Source: Cyclobacterium qasimii M12-11B
Lineage (GTDB): Bacteria > Bacteroidota > Bacteroidia > Cytophagales > Cyclobacteriaceae
Length of the DNA: 64,000 nt
Direction of reading: 5' to 3'
Assembly: GCF_000427295.1 (NCBI RefSeq)
Contig: NZ_ATNM01000197.1
Span: 62,001 to 126,000 of the forward strand
The position numbers and the translations under genes are program-made. The notes under the pieces are model-generated. The model was not told the origin of the DNA. It saw only the letters and a program-made list of their open reading frames with translations, and made no database searches. Position 1 is the first letter of the stretch. Every line of letters starts with the position of its first letter. Positions 19,272-29,826 of this stretch are shown piece after piece.

Positions 19272-20423
19272 TCAAGAAAAAATATTCAAAATTTTCTGCC
19301 CATATTTAGGCAAAGAAAAATTTTCTATAACGCTTTTTCTGGCCTCTTCACCTACTTTGTTGATTTGGCCTTTATTATTTATTAAATCACCAATAATGGA
19401 AGCTGCTTCAGGAGCTTCATTCAAAGGGATATGATAACCAGTTTCACCATGCTCTATCATTTCCAAGGCCCCACCTTGGGCTGTAGCCACCACAGGCTTT
19501 TTAGAAGCCATGGCTTCTAATATTACAGTTGGGAATGGATCAGGTAATATGGATGGAAGAATAAAAATATCCATAGTAGCTAAAACATGGGATATATCTT
19601 TTCTAAAACCTAAATTAATTATTTTATCACTAAATTTATTCTCCAAAATCCTTTGTTCTAACCCTTCAAACAAGTGTTCATCACCAGGAAAGGCGTCTCC
19701 TACTAAAAGAAAATATAAATTTAAAAACTTTTTATTTAATTCTTCTGAAATTTCCAAAAAGTATTCCTGCCCTTTCCAACTGTTAACCCTTCCTATCATC
19801 CCAATTATCATTGCCTCATTAGGAATATTTAACTCCTTACGCAAATCAACAGATTTGCAAAGGTAAGGATTATAATCTATCCCATTATAAACCAAATGCA
19901 GTTTATTTGCACTTACGTGTTTTGCCCAATTCTTTTTAACGGCTTCAGAAACAACGATAACCTTGTGAGAATTATACTCCACCAACTTCCCCATCCATAC
20001 TGCAAAAAACTTTGGCTGTTCAATGATTTCATGCAGGTGCCAAATATGGGTATACCCTTTCATTCTGGAAAGTAGTGCTCCTACCCAAACTGCAGCGGTA
20101 TTCGAGTAAATATGTGTAGTTTTTTCTTCTTCAGCAAGTGCTCCAAGCTTTCTATAAGCTTCAAAAGTAACCTTTAATCTGTTAAATAACCCACTGATAT
20201 TAAAATACTTGCGCCTAATAACCCCTAAACGCACTAGTTCAACCCTAATTCCTAACTTTTTCAATTCGTCTGCTAGCGGGCCATCCTCCGATAAAATCAC
20301 TAAAACAGCCACACCATTATTACTCAGAATTTCAGCTGTAAGTAAAAATATTTTGCTTGCTCCATATAGATCAGATGACCCATGCAGCATCATAACCCGC
20401 TTTCCCTCTATTTTACGCTTCAT
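19272..20423 (-). CDS. glycosyltransferase family 4 protein
   Basis: This 383-residue GT-B enzyme has an N-terminal acceptor domain (KRVMMLHGSSDLYGASKIFLLTAEIL), the linker YNGIDYNPY, and the GT4 donor domain with MIGRVNSWKGQEYFLEI near residue 210 and PDPFPTVILEAMASKKPVVATAQGG near residues 303-327. The EX7E-like motif (PFPTVILEAM) is intact. The donor sugar cannot be told. It comes after a 189-bp gap from the acyltransferase that contains a perfect 18-bp inverted repeat, and 18 bp before the last glycosyltransferase. Confidence 0.88.
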   Translation of the reverse strand: MKRKIEGKRVMMLHGSSDLYGASKIFLLTAEILSNNGVAVLVILSEDGPLADELKKLGIRVELVRLGVIRRKYFNISGLFNRLKVTFEAYRKLGALAEEEKTTHIYSNTAAVWVGALLSRMKGYTHIWHLHEIIEQPKFFAVWMGKLVEYNSHKVIVVSEAVKKNWAKHVSANKLHLVYNGIDYNPYLCKSVDLRKELNIPNEAMIIGMIGRVNSWKGQEYFLEISEELNKKFLNLYFLLVGDAFPGDEHLFEGLEQRILENKFSDKIINLGFRKDISHVLATMDIFILPSILPDPFPTVILEAMASKKPVVATAQGGALEMIEHGETGYHIPLNEAPEAASIIGDLINNKGQINKVGEEARKSVIENFSLPKYGQKILNIFS

Positions 20424-20462
20424 TTATATCCTTCTGATCCTATTTAGGTAAAACATGAAATC

Positions 20463-20502
20463 GGAATTGGTTTTTCTTTCACTTGAAAGAAAAACCAATT
20501 CC
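20463..20502. repeat. perfect 18-bp inverted repeat inside the exopolysaccharide operon
   Basis: Arms 20463-20480 and 20485-20502 (GGAATTGGTTTTTCTTTC and its complement) are separated by only 4 bases. No T run follows on the minus strand, so it is not a classic terminator. It may be an RNA-processing or attenuation hairpin in the only large gap of the operon. Confidence 0.75.
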
Positions 20503-20612
20503 CAAATAATGGTATCAAAAAATTACTTTTATGCCTAATGTAGCCTACGATTTTAAACCTAAGGTGAAACATACTGGCTATATTCAAGAACATGATTAGA
20601 ATCCACACCATT

Positions 20613-21317
20613 TCATTTCCTCGATTTGATAAGCTTAGCAGGATTCCCTCCAACTATGCTGTATGGAGCCACATCTTTCGTAACAATGCTTCCGGCGGCA
20701 ACTACAGATCCTTTACCTATGGTAACACCCGCTAAAATCACAGCATTTGAAGCTATCCAGCAATCATCCTCTATTTTCACAAAAGAACGTTTAACCCCTT
20801 GTGCTATCATAGGTTGCCCAATATCGTCAAATACATGGTTTTCAGCGTAAATGCTTACCCTAGGCGACATCATTACATTGTCACCTATCTCTATGTATCC
20901 TGAACATCCGATATAGGCATAAGGCCCTATACTGGAATTATTTCCAACTTTAAGTCCTACCCCTAACTCTCCTCCATATAAGTTTGTCGGCCGAATAATA
21001 GCATAGCTACCCACGGTCACTTTATCGCCGAAAACAATGCCTTTTTGTGAAAGACAATTTATCTCACAGTGATCCTGGGCAACAAAATTACTCCCGACCT
21101 CAAAATAGCCTGCCTGACGAATGGTTACACCCTTCCCCAACAAAAGCATCCCTTTGGATGATTTCAACCTCAGTCTTAGAAACAAGCCACGCAACCACCA
21201 AATACCCATACGTATCAATACGGACAGGGTAGATAATCGATCCCAACCCAATCCAAATCGATCTGAAAAATCCAATCCTGAAATCCCTGAAATTAACTTT
21301 CCCGGAAAACTACTCAT
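20613..21317 (-). CDS. acyltransferase with left-handed beta-helix (hexapeptide repeat)
   Basis: This 234-residue protein has a short N-terminal helical part including a hydrophobic stretch ([16 protein letters not shown]), then hexapeptide repeats from about residue 60 onward. The ending [24 protein letters not shown] is typical of the xenobiotic/O-acetyltransferase branch of LbH proteins. The catalytic-type His is in YAENHVFDD near residue 159. It probably puts O-acetyl groups on the polysaccharide repeat unit using acetyl-CoA. The start codon overlaps the end of the upstream glycosyltransferase by 8 bases, so translation is probably coupled. Confidence 0.88.
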   Translation of the reverse strand: MSSFPGKLISGISGLDFSDRFGLGWDRLSTLSVLIRMGIWWLRGLFLRLRLKSSKGMLLLGKGVTIRQAGYFEVGSNFVAQDHCEINCLSQKGIVFGDKVTVGSYAIIRPTNLYGGELGVGLKVGNNSSIGPYAYIGCSGYIEIGDNVMMSPRVSIYAENHVFDDIGQPMIAQGVKRSFVKIEDDCWIASNAVILAGVTIGKGSVVAAGSIVTKDVAPYSIVGGNPAKLIKSRK

Positions 21318-22443
21318 TAATCATCCTTTTAAAATAACCCAGCAAAGATAGGAAAAACTTCTCTCCAGTAAACAACGACAATCGCTTAAAACCAGATTCT
21401 GATAATTCATGGCGAAGCGCCTCATCCGTTGAAAGCTGAAACATAACTCTTGAAAAATCCTCCGCATCAAAGGAGCTACTTACTAACACTGCTTCACCTC
21501 CCACTTCTTGCAAAGCTCCTTGGGGACCTACAATCACGGGTAATCCGTAAGAAAATGCTTCTAGCACAGGCAAACCAAAACCTTCATTGGTGGAAGGAAA
21601 TACATAAGCTTCTGCAAATTGATAATAAGTTGAAAGCTTCACTGCATCCAGGTAGCCGGGGAAAATAACTTTGTCCTCCAATTGATACTTTTTTACTAAG
21701 TCCATAATCGCTGGATAGTCATCCAAAGCTTCTCTAGGACCTCTCTGCCCTACCAATACCAGGGAATAGTCTGTCTCACTCATTTCCGAAAAAATGGCAA
21801 ATGCTTTAATAAGCGTGGGAAGGTTTTTCCTTTTCTCCATAACGCCAACATGAAGGAAATAAGGGTTTGGATGATGTGAATGCTCTTTGTCCATTTTGGC
21901 CCTCACCTTGAGGTCCAGCCCTGTTGGAATGGCCGTTATAGGATTACTAGTTTTTAAATAATTTGATATTTTTGATTTAGCATAATGACTTACGGTCAAA
22001 ACGCGTGCTCCCGAGTCTACACTCTTCTGTAAAAAAAACAAGTAAATTTTTCTCCAGAGAGCATTGTAATGTTCAGGTGTTTCCCAGAAAAAAGCATCGT
22101 GAATCACAGAAACCCTTTTTCCTCTGGACCAGATGGGTGAAAGAATGTCAGGAGAAAAAACAAGATCCGCTTTGTACCAAAGGGAAAGGAATGGCAAGAC
22201 AATAAGTTTATGAGAAAAATATCGAATCTGAAACCACCAGTTTTTCCAGCGGGCAGTTTTACCTTTAAAAAACTTACTTCCCATCATTTTTTCACGCGAC
22301 GGGTAAATGATAAAGGTATATTCTTCCCCATCGTAAGCATCTATCTGACTAAGGAGGCTATCCGTGTAGGTCTTAATGCCCGTTTGGGCTAGGTATTGAA
22401 AAAATATATCTACAAGAATAACCTTCTTACCTTTCTTATTCAT
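21310..22443 (-). CDS. glycosyltransferase family 4 protein
   Basis: This 377-residue GT-B fold protein has [17 protein letters not shown] in the first domain, then [21 protein letters not shown] near residue 195 and the donor loop [24 protein letters not shown] near residues 287-310 with an intact E-x7-E motif. It resembles mannosyl- or rhamnosyl-type GT4 enzymes of O-antigen loci, but the sugar is unknown. The start overlaps the wzy stop by 4 bases (ATGA), and its own stop overlaps the acyltransferase start by 8 bases. This packs it firmly inside the operon. Confidence 0.9.
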   Translation of the reverse strand: MNKKGKKVILVDIFFQYLAQTGIKTYTDSLLSQIDAYDGEEYTFIIYPSREKMMGSKFFKGKTARWKNWWFQIRYFSHKLIVLPFLSLWYKADLVFSPDILSPIWSRGKRVSVIHDAFFWETPEHYNALWRKIYLFFLQKSVDSGARVLTVSHYAKSKISNYLKTSNPITAIPTGLDLKVRAKMDKEHSHHPNPYFLHVGVMEKRKNLPTLIKAFAIFSEMSETDYSLVLVGQRGPREALDDYPAIMDLVKKYQLEDKVIFPGYLDAVKLSTYYQFAEAYVFPSTNEGFGLPVLEAFSYGLPVIVGPQGALQEVGGEAVLVSSSFDAEDFSRVMFQLSTDEALRHELSESGFKRLSLFTGEKFFLSLLGYFKRMINE

Positions 22444-23868
22444 ACTGATGGTTGGGAAAGATTACTAGTCGTAGTAAAATTCAAGGTGGAATAAAGCCGG
22501 TTATAAGCAGTTAAAGTATAGCCCATCATCCACCAAGTAATAAGTGAAACATAGGCATATAATTCCGCATTCGCTGTAAAAAGAGGTAGTAGAAGCCCAA
22601 ATTTAGTTGCCGCTGTAACGAAAGCAATACGGGCCGTATTACTGTCCTCGGTTTTTCTGAAAACAAGAAGACTTTTATAGATACCAAAACCCAAAATAGC
22701 GATGTACAAAAACATGCCTAACACGCCAAGTTGAACTCCGTAGATTAAAAACTGGTTTTCTCCCCCTACACGAAATTCATCTTCTACACTCCCCGTGTTT
22801 CCACTCATTGCCAGCCCTATTCCTTCGGGATTGGCAATGATGGAATCCAAGGCAAGAAACCATTCCACCAAATGCCCTAGGCTTGAGGCGTTTTGGAAAG
22901 TAATGGTGTCATAGATAAAATAATAAAACTCATCCGATGCAAACAATATCACATAGGCTCCAAAACTAATAAAAAGCAAGGCCCCTAGTCCAAGTAATTT
23001 ATAGAGTCTAAATACCACAGCAATGAACAGAAGCATTACAAAAAATGCTCCAAAAGCTGCCCTGGAAGCGGTCATCATCAAGCTACCAAAGGATGCTGCC
23101 ATTACAATAAGGTACATCCAGCTCTGTCCTCTTTCTTTACTTAAATACCAAATAAGGCCTGTAGAAAATGCTAACAGACATGAACTGGCAAGTTCCAGAG
23201 GATCTGAAAAAAACGAAGCCAATCGCATCCCCGATGTTTGGGTTTCAAAAGTCCAGGACAAACCATAATTCCCTGATGGATCGATGCCATTTACAGCAAA
23301 ATTAAATAAAGCGTAGCCAGAAAATTGTTGAAAGTGCACTCCTATCGCCTTCTCTACCACATTCAAGCAAAAAGCAGCAATGGCCACAAACATTATTAGG
23401 CTGAATAGTCTTGTGATAGCTTTTTGATTCATCTTTGTATTTCTTCCCAAAAAATAAAACAGAGGAATTAATAAAGTGCCTTTGAGATACAATAACTTAC
23501 TGAGTAAACTTGCTTCTCCAAGGGGCAGAAACACATACAAAATTGCTAAAGCAGTAAAGGAAAGAAATAGTTTATCAACTAAATTGAGCCTGATTGGATA
23601 GTCCCAAATATTTCTATTGTAGAAAACAAAGCCAAGCAAAGCCAGAAATAGTAAAAGCTCTTTAATATATTGAAAAAAATGCCACTACTAATTCTGAGCC
23701 CGTGGCTTGGTAGACTATGCTCAAAATGGAGGTGTAAAAGGGCAGGTAAAGCACCATAAAGAACAGTATAAAATGCCAATCCCCTTTGAAAATAATTTTT
23801 TCAACAGTGATAAACACCAGCAGTAAAACATATACTACTACAATTACGAACAATAGCAGAGATATCAT
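22440..23868 (-). CDS. O-antigen ligase/polymerase family protein, Wzy-like (frameshifted in this sequence)
   Basis: This is a polytopic inner-membrane protein of the O-antigen polymerase/ligase family. The first 65 residues (MISLLLFVIVVVYVLLLV start) are in one frame and the rest in another. Removing one base from the run of seven A at 23673-23679 joins them as VVAFFQYIKELLLFLALLG, giving 475 residues and about 11 helices. The large periplasmic loop region with NYGLSWTFETQTSGMRLASFFSDP is typical for the family. In a Wzy-dependent pathway it would join repeat units in the periplasm; a ligase role is possible. The start overlaps the GT2 stop (ATGA) once the GT2 frame is corrected. Confidence 0.85.
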
Positions 23869-24769
23869 TTACTAAATTTCAGTGGCGTTTTCAATCCTTC
23901 CTTAATTCCATTTATCACTGCCATGCATTTGCTTCTACGTCCTTTTACCAAGAAATAAAGAATAAAAACCCAAATTTAGCAAAATGGAAAGGCCATGCGA
24001 GCCAATATTGTGGACTAGTACAGTATTTTCTAAGTTGAAAAATCTGGTTTTTAACGTTAAGGAAATGAACTTTAGGGTCTAAAAACCCCTCACTTCCTTT
24101 AATTTCGCTTTTCGATGATGCTCCTGCTTCATGGTAAATTATCGACTTAGGATGTACTTTGAGCTCAAAACCCCGCTTTCTCATCCTTAAGGACCAATCC
24201 ACATCTTCAAAATAGGCAAAATACTTGTTGTCCAATAAGCCAACTTTCTCCAGAACAGCCGATCTAACCAGAATTGCACAACCACTAATCCATTCTGTCA
24301 AGTAAGGTTTTTCGCTCTTTACCTTATAATTTGTTTGCGAATACCCCAACCAAGCATGGTATTTTCCTCCGGCATTCCATATTTGTGTTTCTGGCTCCAT
24401 ATAATAAATCAACGGCTGTATGGCCGCCAATTTGTCTGAAGTCCTCATTTCTGCAATCAACAATTCCAGAAAACCTGTTGTCACTTTTGTGTCATTGTTT
24501 AGCAACATGATGTATTCATACCCTCTATTCAAGGCGTATTGCATACCTATATTATTCCCCCCGGTGAAACCTTCGTTGACTTTATTTTTAATAAGGTGGA
24601 TATCTTGAAATCGATTTTTGACATTTAAAAGAGACCCGTCTGTTGAACCATTGTCCACAAGGACAATGTCACTTTCAGAGACCCCTGACACAAGAAGGGA
24701 TTCAATACATGCCTGGGTATAAGCCCAGCCATTCCAATTAAGAATAACTATGGCTACTGAATAATGCAC
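23865..24769 (-). CDS. glycosyltransferase family 2 protein (frameshifted near the 3' end)
   Basis: This GT-A fold enzyme starts with VAIVILNWNGWAYTQACIESLL and has LVDNGSTDGS, MLLNNDTKV (DxD-like) and the YFEDVDWSLRMRKRGF motif of rhamnosyltransferase-like GT2 proteins. The start is a GTG at 24769; no better start is present. As read, the frame ends at 23945 after FLFFISW. Adding one base to the A5 run at 23964-23968 continues it as FFILYFLVKGRRSKCM and on to a TGA at 23865-23867. That TGA overlaps the wzy ATG and gives 301 residues, the usual size. The perfect 4-base overlap after correction is good support for the corrected frame. Confidence 0.88.
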
Positions 24770-26050
24770 GATAAAATTGAGATACGGTGGATGGTTTTTT
24801 TCTATTTAAAAGAATGGTGGTGACAATAAATATTATAATTTCTGTTGAAATCAAAGCTACAGCAAGACCTACACCACCATAAGCTTGGGTAAGGACAAGT
24901 GAAGCTGTCAACATGTATACTGAAAAAACCCAGGTGGAATTAAAAAGGACTTTCTTTTGCTCAGTCACTAAAATTATCAGCATATTCCCCAAATTAAGCC
25001 CTGAAACCAAAGGGATAAAGGACAGAATTTTAAGGAAAAGGACCGCATTCTCCAGGTTTTCACCTGCTAGGAGTGTTATTATAAAAGGTGCCGCTATTTG
25101 TATAAAAACAATGATTAAAACGCCAATTGCTAAAGTGGCCAACTCTACCTTGGCAAGAAAGGAAAAGAATTTACGGTTCTCTTCATAATAGAGAATACTG
25201 GCCCTTGGAAAAACTGCCTGACTAATTAAAACCGGAGCCATTCTTAAAACCATCGCTATTCGCTCAGCTATACTGTATGGCCCCAATACGGCTGCAGAAG
25301 CAAAAAACTTAAAATGATCAGTCCTCCATTTATAGCAATATGGGAAGCAAGACTGGAAAGAAACAGCAATACATTCTCTTTTAAGGAGCGGAATATAGGC
25401 GGAAATTTTGGCCAAATCAGTTTGATATTCATACTGAAGTTTACAAATAAGAGTAAGCCTACATTTCCTAAAAGCGCAGTAGAACCGAGTAAAAAATTCG
25501 ACAAATAACTATCGCTTGGATTATTTATACACCAAACCAATAGCAGCAAATAAGCTAACTTTGTGAAAACATTGATTACCGAAACCCATTGCATCCGTTC
25601 TTTCCCTTGAAAAAACCAAACGCTGGTAGTGGCTTCGCTAAATAACAATACTGTAGACCACCAAAGCACCAGCAGGAAGTCTTCAAAAAACCCAAAGACA
25701 AAACCAAGGATTCCAATAATTAAAAGAGAGGTGAATGCAAGAAATAGCTTGCTCCAGAGAATTTCTGAAACCTTCTCACTTAAGGCTTGAATGTTTCCCT
25801 GATTCAAAGCAATGCTCTTTGGCGCACTCAGGTTGTACCCGAAACCGACAAGCACATTAAATAAGAGAATAACGGAGAAAGCAAGATTGATCCTTCCAAA
25901 TTCCTCCACTCCCACTACCCGAATCAATACCGGCATAGCCACAAGTGAAACAAGGATATTTGAGGATTGAATTAAAATAAAAAACTAAATTTAAAAAGAT
26001 TTATGTCTTAATAAATGAATATAAGGTACTTGGGAGCGTTTATCCGACAT
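24738..26050 (-). CDS. polysaccharide flippase, Wzx-like oligosaccharide transporter (three frame breaks)
   Basis: This is a MOP-superfamily lipid-linked repeat-unit flippase. The sequence has open pieces at 25268-25942 and 24738-25415 plus an N-terminal piece from the ATG at 26050 (MSDKRSQVPYIHLLRHKSF). Changing three runs by one base (add at A5 25993-25997, remove at A6 25979-25984, add at A6 25302-25307) gives one 437-residue protein. The joined N-terminus reads LNLVFILIQSSNILVSL and the middle ILSFFASAAVLGPYSIAER, both typical of Wzx. About 12 helices are expected. It starts 15 bp after wzz and overlaps the GT2 start by 32 bases. With three breaks it is the least certain of the corrected genes, and a true pseudogene is possible. 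Confidence 0.82.
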
Positions 26051-26065
26051 AATTATAGGTAGGAC

Positions 26066-27148
26066 TCATGGCTTAAGATGTGTCACATACAGTGTGCTCA
26101 AATAAATCCAAACAAAACCCATCAAAAAGAATAGAAACATTCCCACGACAATTCCTGTTTTAAATTTTATTTCAGCTCTCTCGAGTGGATATCGAGGCTG
26201 GTCTATAATCTGGATCAAAGGAGTGTTATTTCTATTGTTAATTTTAGATATCTCTAAGTTCTTTACAATTTCTTCATACACTGCGGCCGAGGCTTGAATA
26301 TCAATTTGTATGCTTTTTGAAGGCACCACCCTCTCTTGAAGCAATGGGTTTGGGTTGGGAATCCTGTCCTGAAATACTGCCAAAGCTTTAATTTTGTTGT
26401 CCAAAACCTTTCTTACACTGTCTGATTGATGTTGAAGCACCCGGACATTCTCTGTTGTTTTCTTTGTCTTTGCCTTTAAGTAAAATTCATTGACCGTTGC
26501 TACCAGGTTTTCATTAAAGCTTTTAGAGAAGGCCTGGTCTTTACTGGCCACTGTCACTTTAATTATATTGAGCTTTCGATCTGGCTTTTCGACTATTAAA
26601 TTTCGTTCCTTTATTTCCTTTACTACTTCTTTCAAGACACTGTCCTGTTGGATGGTAAAGCGGGAACGAGGTAAAGAGAAATCCAGTGCGCTGAAATCAA
26701 CCTCATCTTTCCATTTTTGATCAAGTTTGTTAAAGAAAATGTACCGCTCTATTAACAATTTCCCAGCACTTTCATTGGAGACAGAATCAAAGGGCCTTAA
26801 CAAGGTTTTTGTTAGCATGGATTCTGACTTATAGAGTTCCATAATATTGTCTCCTTTGAAGAGTCCACTTTCTCCCCCCATTGCTCCAAGATTAATTCCA
26901 AGCATAGAGGCTAGTCCTGAAATATTACCCATTCCTCCCATGTCAGATTGCTCTAATACAAAGGTTGTATCAGCATGATACACTGGCTTTTTTAGAATAG
27001 ACACAAGTCCCCCTAAAATGGCACCAACAACCATAAAGAGCAGCAATATTTTCCACCTTTTCTTGTAAATATTTAACCAGTTTTGAAGGCGAAGAAACAG
27101 CTCTTTAAAAGTGATCTTGTCATCTAATATGTGTCGGTTTCCCTCCAT
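26066..27148 (-). CDS. Wzz/GumC-type polysaccharide chain-length determinant
   Basis: This protein of about 360 residues has the Wzz layout: a short cytoplasmic tail, TM1 (residues 33-52), a large periplasmic coiled-coil domain, and TM2 (residues 326-350) preceded by the Pro-rich QPRYPLERAEIKFK motif. It lacks the C-terminal tyrosine kinase domain of Wzc and no separate kinase gene is nearby. It controls chain length and works with the outer-membrane Wza protein. The ATG at 27148 lies two bases after the Wza stop. A longer frame from a TTG at 27160 exists but is less likely. The first gene after wza. Confidence 0.88.
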   Translation of the reverse strand: MEGNRHILDDKITFKELFLRLQNWLNIYKKRWKILLLFMVVGAILGGLVSILKKPVYHADTTFVLEQSDMGGMGNISGLASMLGINLGAMGGESGLFKGDNIMELYKSESMLTKTLLRPFDSVSNESAGKLLIERYIFFNKLDQKWKDEVDFSALDFSLPRSRFTIQQDSVLKEVVKEIKERNLIVEKPDRKLNIIKVTVASKDQAFSKSFNENLVATVNEFYLKAKTKKTTENVRVLQHQSDSVRKVLDNKIKALAVFQDRIPNPNPLLQERVVPSKSIQIDIQASAAVYEEIVKNLEISKINNRNNTPLIQIIDQPRYPLERAEIKFKTGIVVGMFLFFLMGFVWIYLSTLYVTHLKP

Positions 27149-27150
27149 AG

Positions 27151-29769
27151 TTAATTCCAAATCTGAGTTAAAACCAAAGCCAAAGTGGCAAGGCCAGTAG
27201 TAATCCCAACAAAATCACCAGGTCTAATTGGTATCCGTGGACCTTTGGTAGGAACAATGATTTCTGATCCGGGTTCAACCTTTGGAAAGGCATTAAAGAA
27301 AATATAATTCTTGGTTCGGGCCACTTCACCGTTGGCATATACCACGTAAGTCCTTTTTCTTTTCGCCCTTACATTAAAGCCTCCTGCCTTATTGATGTAA
27401 TAATGCAATCCCCTAAAGTCTTCATGCCTAATAGTCGTTGGATAGATCACATCCCCTCTCAATCTTACTGTTTGTAACTTTCTAGGAACGCTTAATATAT
27501 CCCCTTCCTCTAAAATCAAATCGTACTTAGATCCTGGATTTGCCATTATGGCCACAAGGTCAATAGCTACTGCCTCAGTCTCTCTCAATTGGATTGGGTT
27601 TATTCCATCCCGGGAAGCAGAAATATCGTTTAAAAGTCTCTCTCTAGCCTCTATTACGGCTAGATCTAACTCAACTTCTACTGAATCATTCTTTCCAAAA
27701 AGGTATTTATTTATGCGATCAATCATTTGTTTTTGAGACTCAGTAGGTTCCATATTGTCCCTATTCAACCTTTCCAACAAGTTGAGTAAATTATTGTTAT
27801 TTCTGACCTTCTCCGATTGATTTTTGAAAAACTCAGTTCTTCTAATCAGCGTAGCACCTTTTGGGTAGGCAAAATCTGTAAGCCCTCCAGAGCGGGAAAT
27901 CAAACTAGAAATCCGCTCCTCTGCCTGAGTAATGGCAAAATTGCCAGGGGCTTGGACTTGTCCGTCAATTTTAACCATTCTTTCAAAGCTGAAATTTGTC
28001 TTCCTTCTTACTGTCAAATGATCGAATGGAAGTAAAGCATGAGGATTATCAGAAAGCCCAAGGTCCTCACCCATTGCAACAGGGATTATTTCAGCGTACT
28101 CTCTGCCACCCTGATCCGTTGCTCTTCTGGCGATTTCAATGTCTTCTTTCGATGCGGATTCTTTAAGCCCTCCTGCCATAAGTATAAGGTCTTCCGATGT
28201 CATATCCTCGGCATATGCGTAAGTCCCCGGCACCAATACCTCACCACTTACTTTGACATAGGTTTCTTCCTTAATCTCATAAATTGAAGGGACATGCACG
28301 ACATCCTCTCTGATAATAGGGATGTCAGGTGAAATGCCTTTCATTATATCTCCAAGATCTACTTGTATCAAACGAGTACTTAGATCCTCTTTTGTTCTTA
28401 AAACAGTCACTCTTTTTGAGAATGCTTCCCCTCTTAAGCCTTCGGACTTTTCAATCAGCTTGGTAAGCGTGAGCCCTTGTTCAAAAGCATAGTTACCCGG
28501 TCTATAAACGGCTCCCTTCACCTGCACTCTGTTGGTATACCTATCTAGTATTTCTCCAATTAAATAATGATCTCCTCCTTTTACTAGAAACATTGAAAAC
28601 TGATCATTGTAAACATCCGAAACAGCTTTTTCTTTGGCTGTCATTCTTGTGACACCAACCTTTTCCTGAAAGGCTCTGTCAGTAAATCCACCAGCAAATT
28701 CAAGCACATCAGCAAATGTCTCATTCTCCTTTACTTCAAATACTTTAGGACGCTTTACAGCCCCTTCCATACTTACCCTAGCAGAATAAGGCGGCACCAA
28801 TATGATGTCCTGGTCCTGTAAGGTCACATTTACGCCTTGGTCACCATTATTTAAAAAATCATATAGGTCGATTTCAGCGATGGCTTTTTGATTTCGGATC
28901 AACTTCACATTCCGCATACTCCCATTGACATTTGGGCCTCCTGCAGCATATAAGGCATTGAAAACATTACTGAAAGCACTCAGTGTAAAAGTCCCCGGTA
29001 ACCTGACTTCTCCCACCAAATTAACTTTTATGGTTCTGATATTCCCAAGGTTAACTTGTAAAAAAGTATTGGGATTATTGCCTTTTAGGCCTTTATAGAA
29101 TACAGATAATCTATTCTGAATTACCTTGGTGGCCTCTTCCAGCGAAAATCCAGAGACACTAATAGGCCCTATGTTTTCCAATATGATTTGGCCTTCTGGC
29201 GTAATAGACGTTTGATAGTAAGTTTCTGATTGTCCATAAACATCAATATTCACTTCGTCACCAGGTCCTAAAATATAGTTTCTCGGTGTAGCAAGATTTA
29301 GGTTAGGCTCAAATGTCAGTCTTCTCGTTTTATTGTAAAAAAGATCCATTCCATAGTAAGGCAGTTTATCCGTGGGCATATTCTCCAAATCTACCTGCGG
29401 AGGAATAATCCCCTGAGTGATTTCATTGAACTCTAATTGCCTTCTTGGACTTCTGGAATTAACCTTTGAGGCATTTCCAGAACCATAGCTATCCATTAGC
29501 ACCATCCCGTTCAATCTCTCTTTTAGCTTATCAATTTCGGAAGTAGGCACTCCTCTTAATTGCGCCATCTGCAACAGCTCAGCTTCTGAAAGACCCGCTT
29601 GAGTAGCTCTTTCGACCAATTGCTGCAATTGCTGATCACTTAAATCATCTACATTTATAGAGGATATGTCTTCTAAAGATTGTGGAAATGCATTAAAAGA
29701 CAACATCACAAGAAGAAAAAACATCAAATATTGAAACCTATAACGGTTCTCAGGTATTGGAGAAATCAT
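27151..29769 (-). CDS. polysaccharide export protein, Wza/SLBB family
   Basis: This 872-residue outer-membrane polysaccharide export protein has an N-terminal signal sequence (YLMFFLLVMLSFNAFPQ, cleavage after about residue 30). The poly-export domain follows (YILGPGDEVNIDVYGQSE, about residues 165-245), then a series of about five or six SLBB beta-grasp domains (VNLVGEVRLPGTFTLSA, VQVKGAVYRPGNYAFEQG, VKVSGEVLVPGTYAYAED, VKIDGQVQAPGNFAITQ, VRLRGDVIYPTTIRHED). A final helix (FVGITTGLATLALVLTQIW) ends the protein. The long multi-SLBB form is typical of Bacteroidota. It is the first gene of the nine-gene operon, with a palindrome 58 bases upstream, and no NusG-like antiterminator gene in front. 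Confidence 0.93.
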   Translation of the reverse strand: MISPIPENRYRFQYLMFFLLVMLSFNAFPQSLEDISSINVDDLSDQQLQQLVERATQAGLSEAELLQMAQLRGVPTSEIDKLKERLNGMVLMDSYGSGNASKVNSRSPRRQLEFNEITQGIIPPQVDLENMPTDKLPYYGMDLFYNKTRRLTFEPNLNLATPRNYILGPGDEVNIDVYGQSETYYQTSITPEGQIILENIGPISVSGFSLEEATKVIQNRLSVFYKGLKGNNPNTFLQVNLGNIRTIKVNLVGEVRLPGTFTLSAFSNVFNALYAAGGPNVNGSMRNVKLIRNQKAIAEIDLYDFLNNGDQGVNVTLQDQDIILVPPYSARVSMEGAVKRPKVFEVKENETFADVLEFAGGFTDRAFQEKVGVTRMTAKEKAVSDVYNDQFSMFLVKGGDHYLIGEILDRYTNRVQVKGAVYRPGNYAFEQGLTLTKLIEKSEGLRGEAFSKRVTVLRTKEDLSTRLIQVDLGDIMKGISPDIPIIREDVVHVPSIYEIKEETYVKVSGEVLVPGTYAYAEDMTSEDLILMAGGLKESASKEDIEIARRATDQGGREYAEIIPVAMGEDLGLSDNPHALLPFDHLTVRRKTNFSFERMVKIDGQVQAPGNFAITQAEERISSLISRSGGLTDFAYPKGATLIRRTEFFKNQSEKVRNNNNLLNLLERLNRDNMEPTESQKQMIDRINKYLFGKNDSVEVELDLAVIEARERLLNDISASRDGINPIQLRETEAVAIDLVAIMANPGSKYDLILEEGDILSVPRKLQTVRLRGDVIYPTTIRHEDFRGLHYYINKAGGFNVRAKRKRTYVVYANGEVARTKNYIFFNAFPKVEPGSEIIVPTKGPRIPIRPGDFVGITTGLATLALVLTQIWN

Positions 29770-29826
29770 ATCTATTTTTTTTGGTAGCCATACAGCTTCG
29801 CCACATTACCCACACCTTTATCTGAC

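Noticed and set aside
20444-20653. 69-codon frame on the minus strand between the acyltransferase and GT4 genes
   Set aside because: It overlaps the end of the acyltransferase gene, includes the 18-bp hairpin and has no family features.
23579-23779. 66-codon minus-strand frame overlapping wzy
   Set aside because: It is the third reading frame around the run at 23673-23679 and has no similarity to expected products; the corrected wzy frame explains the region.
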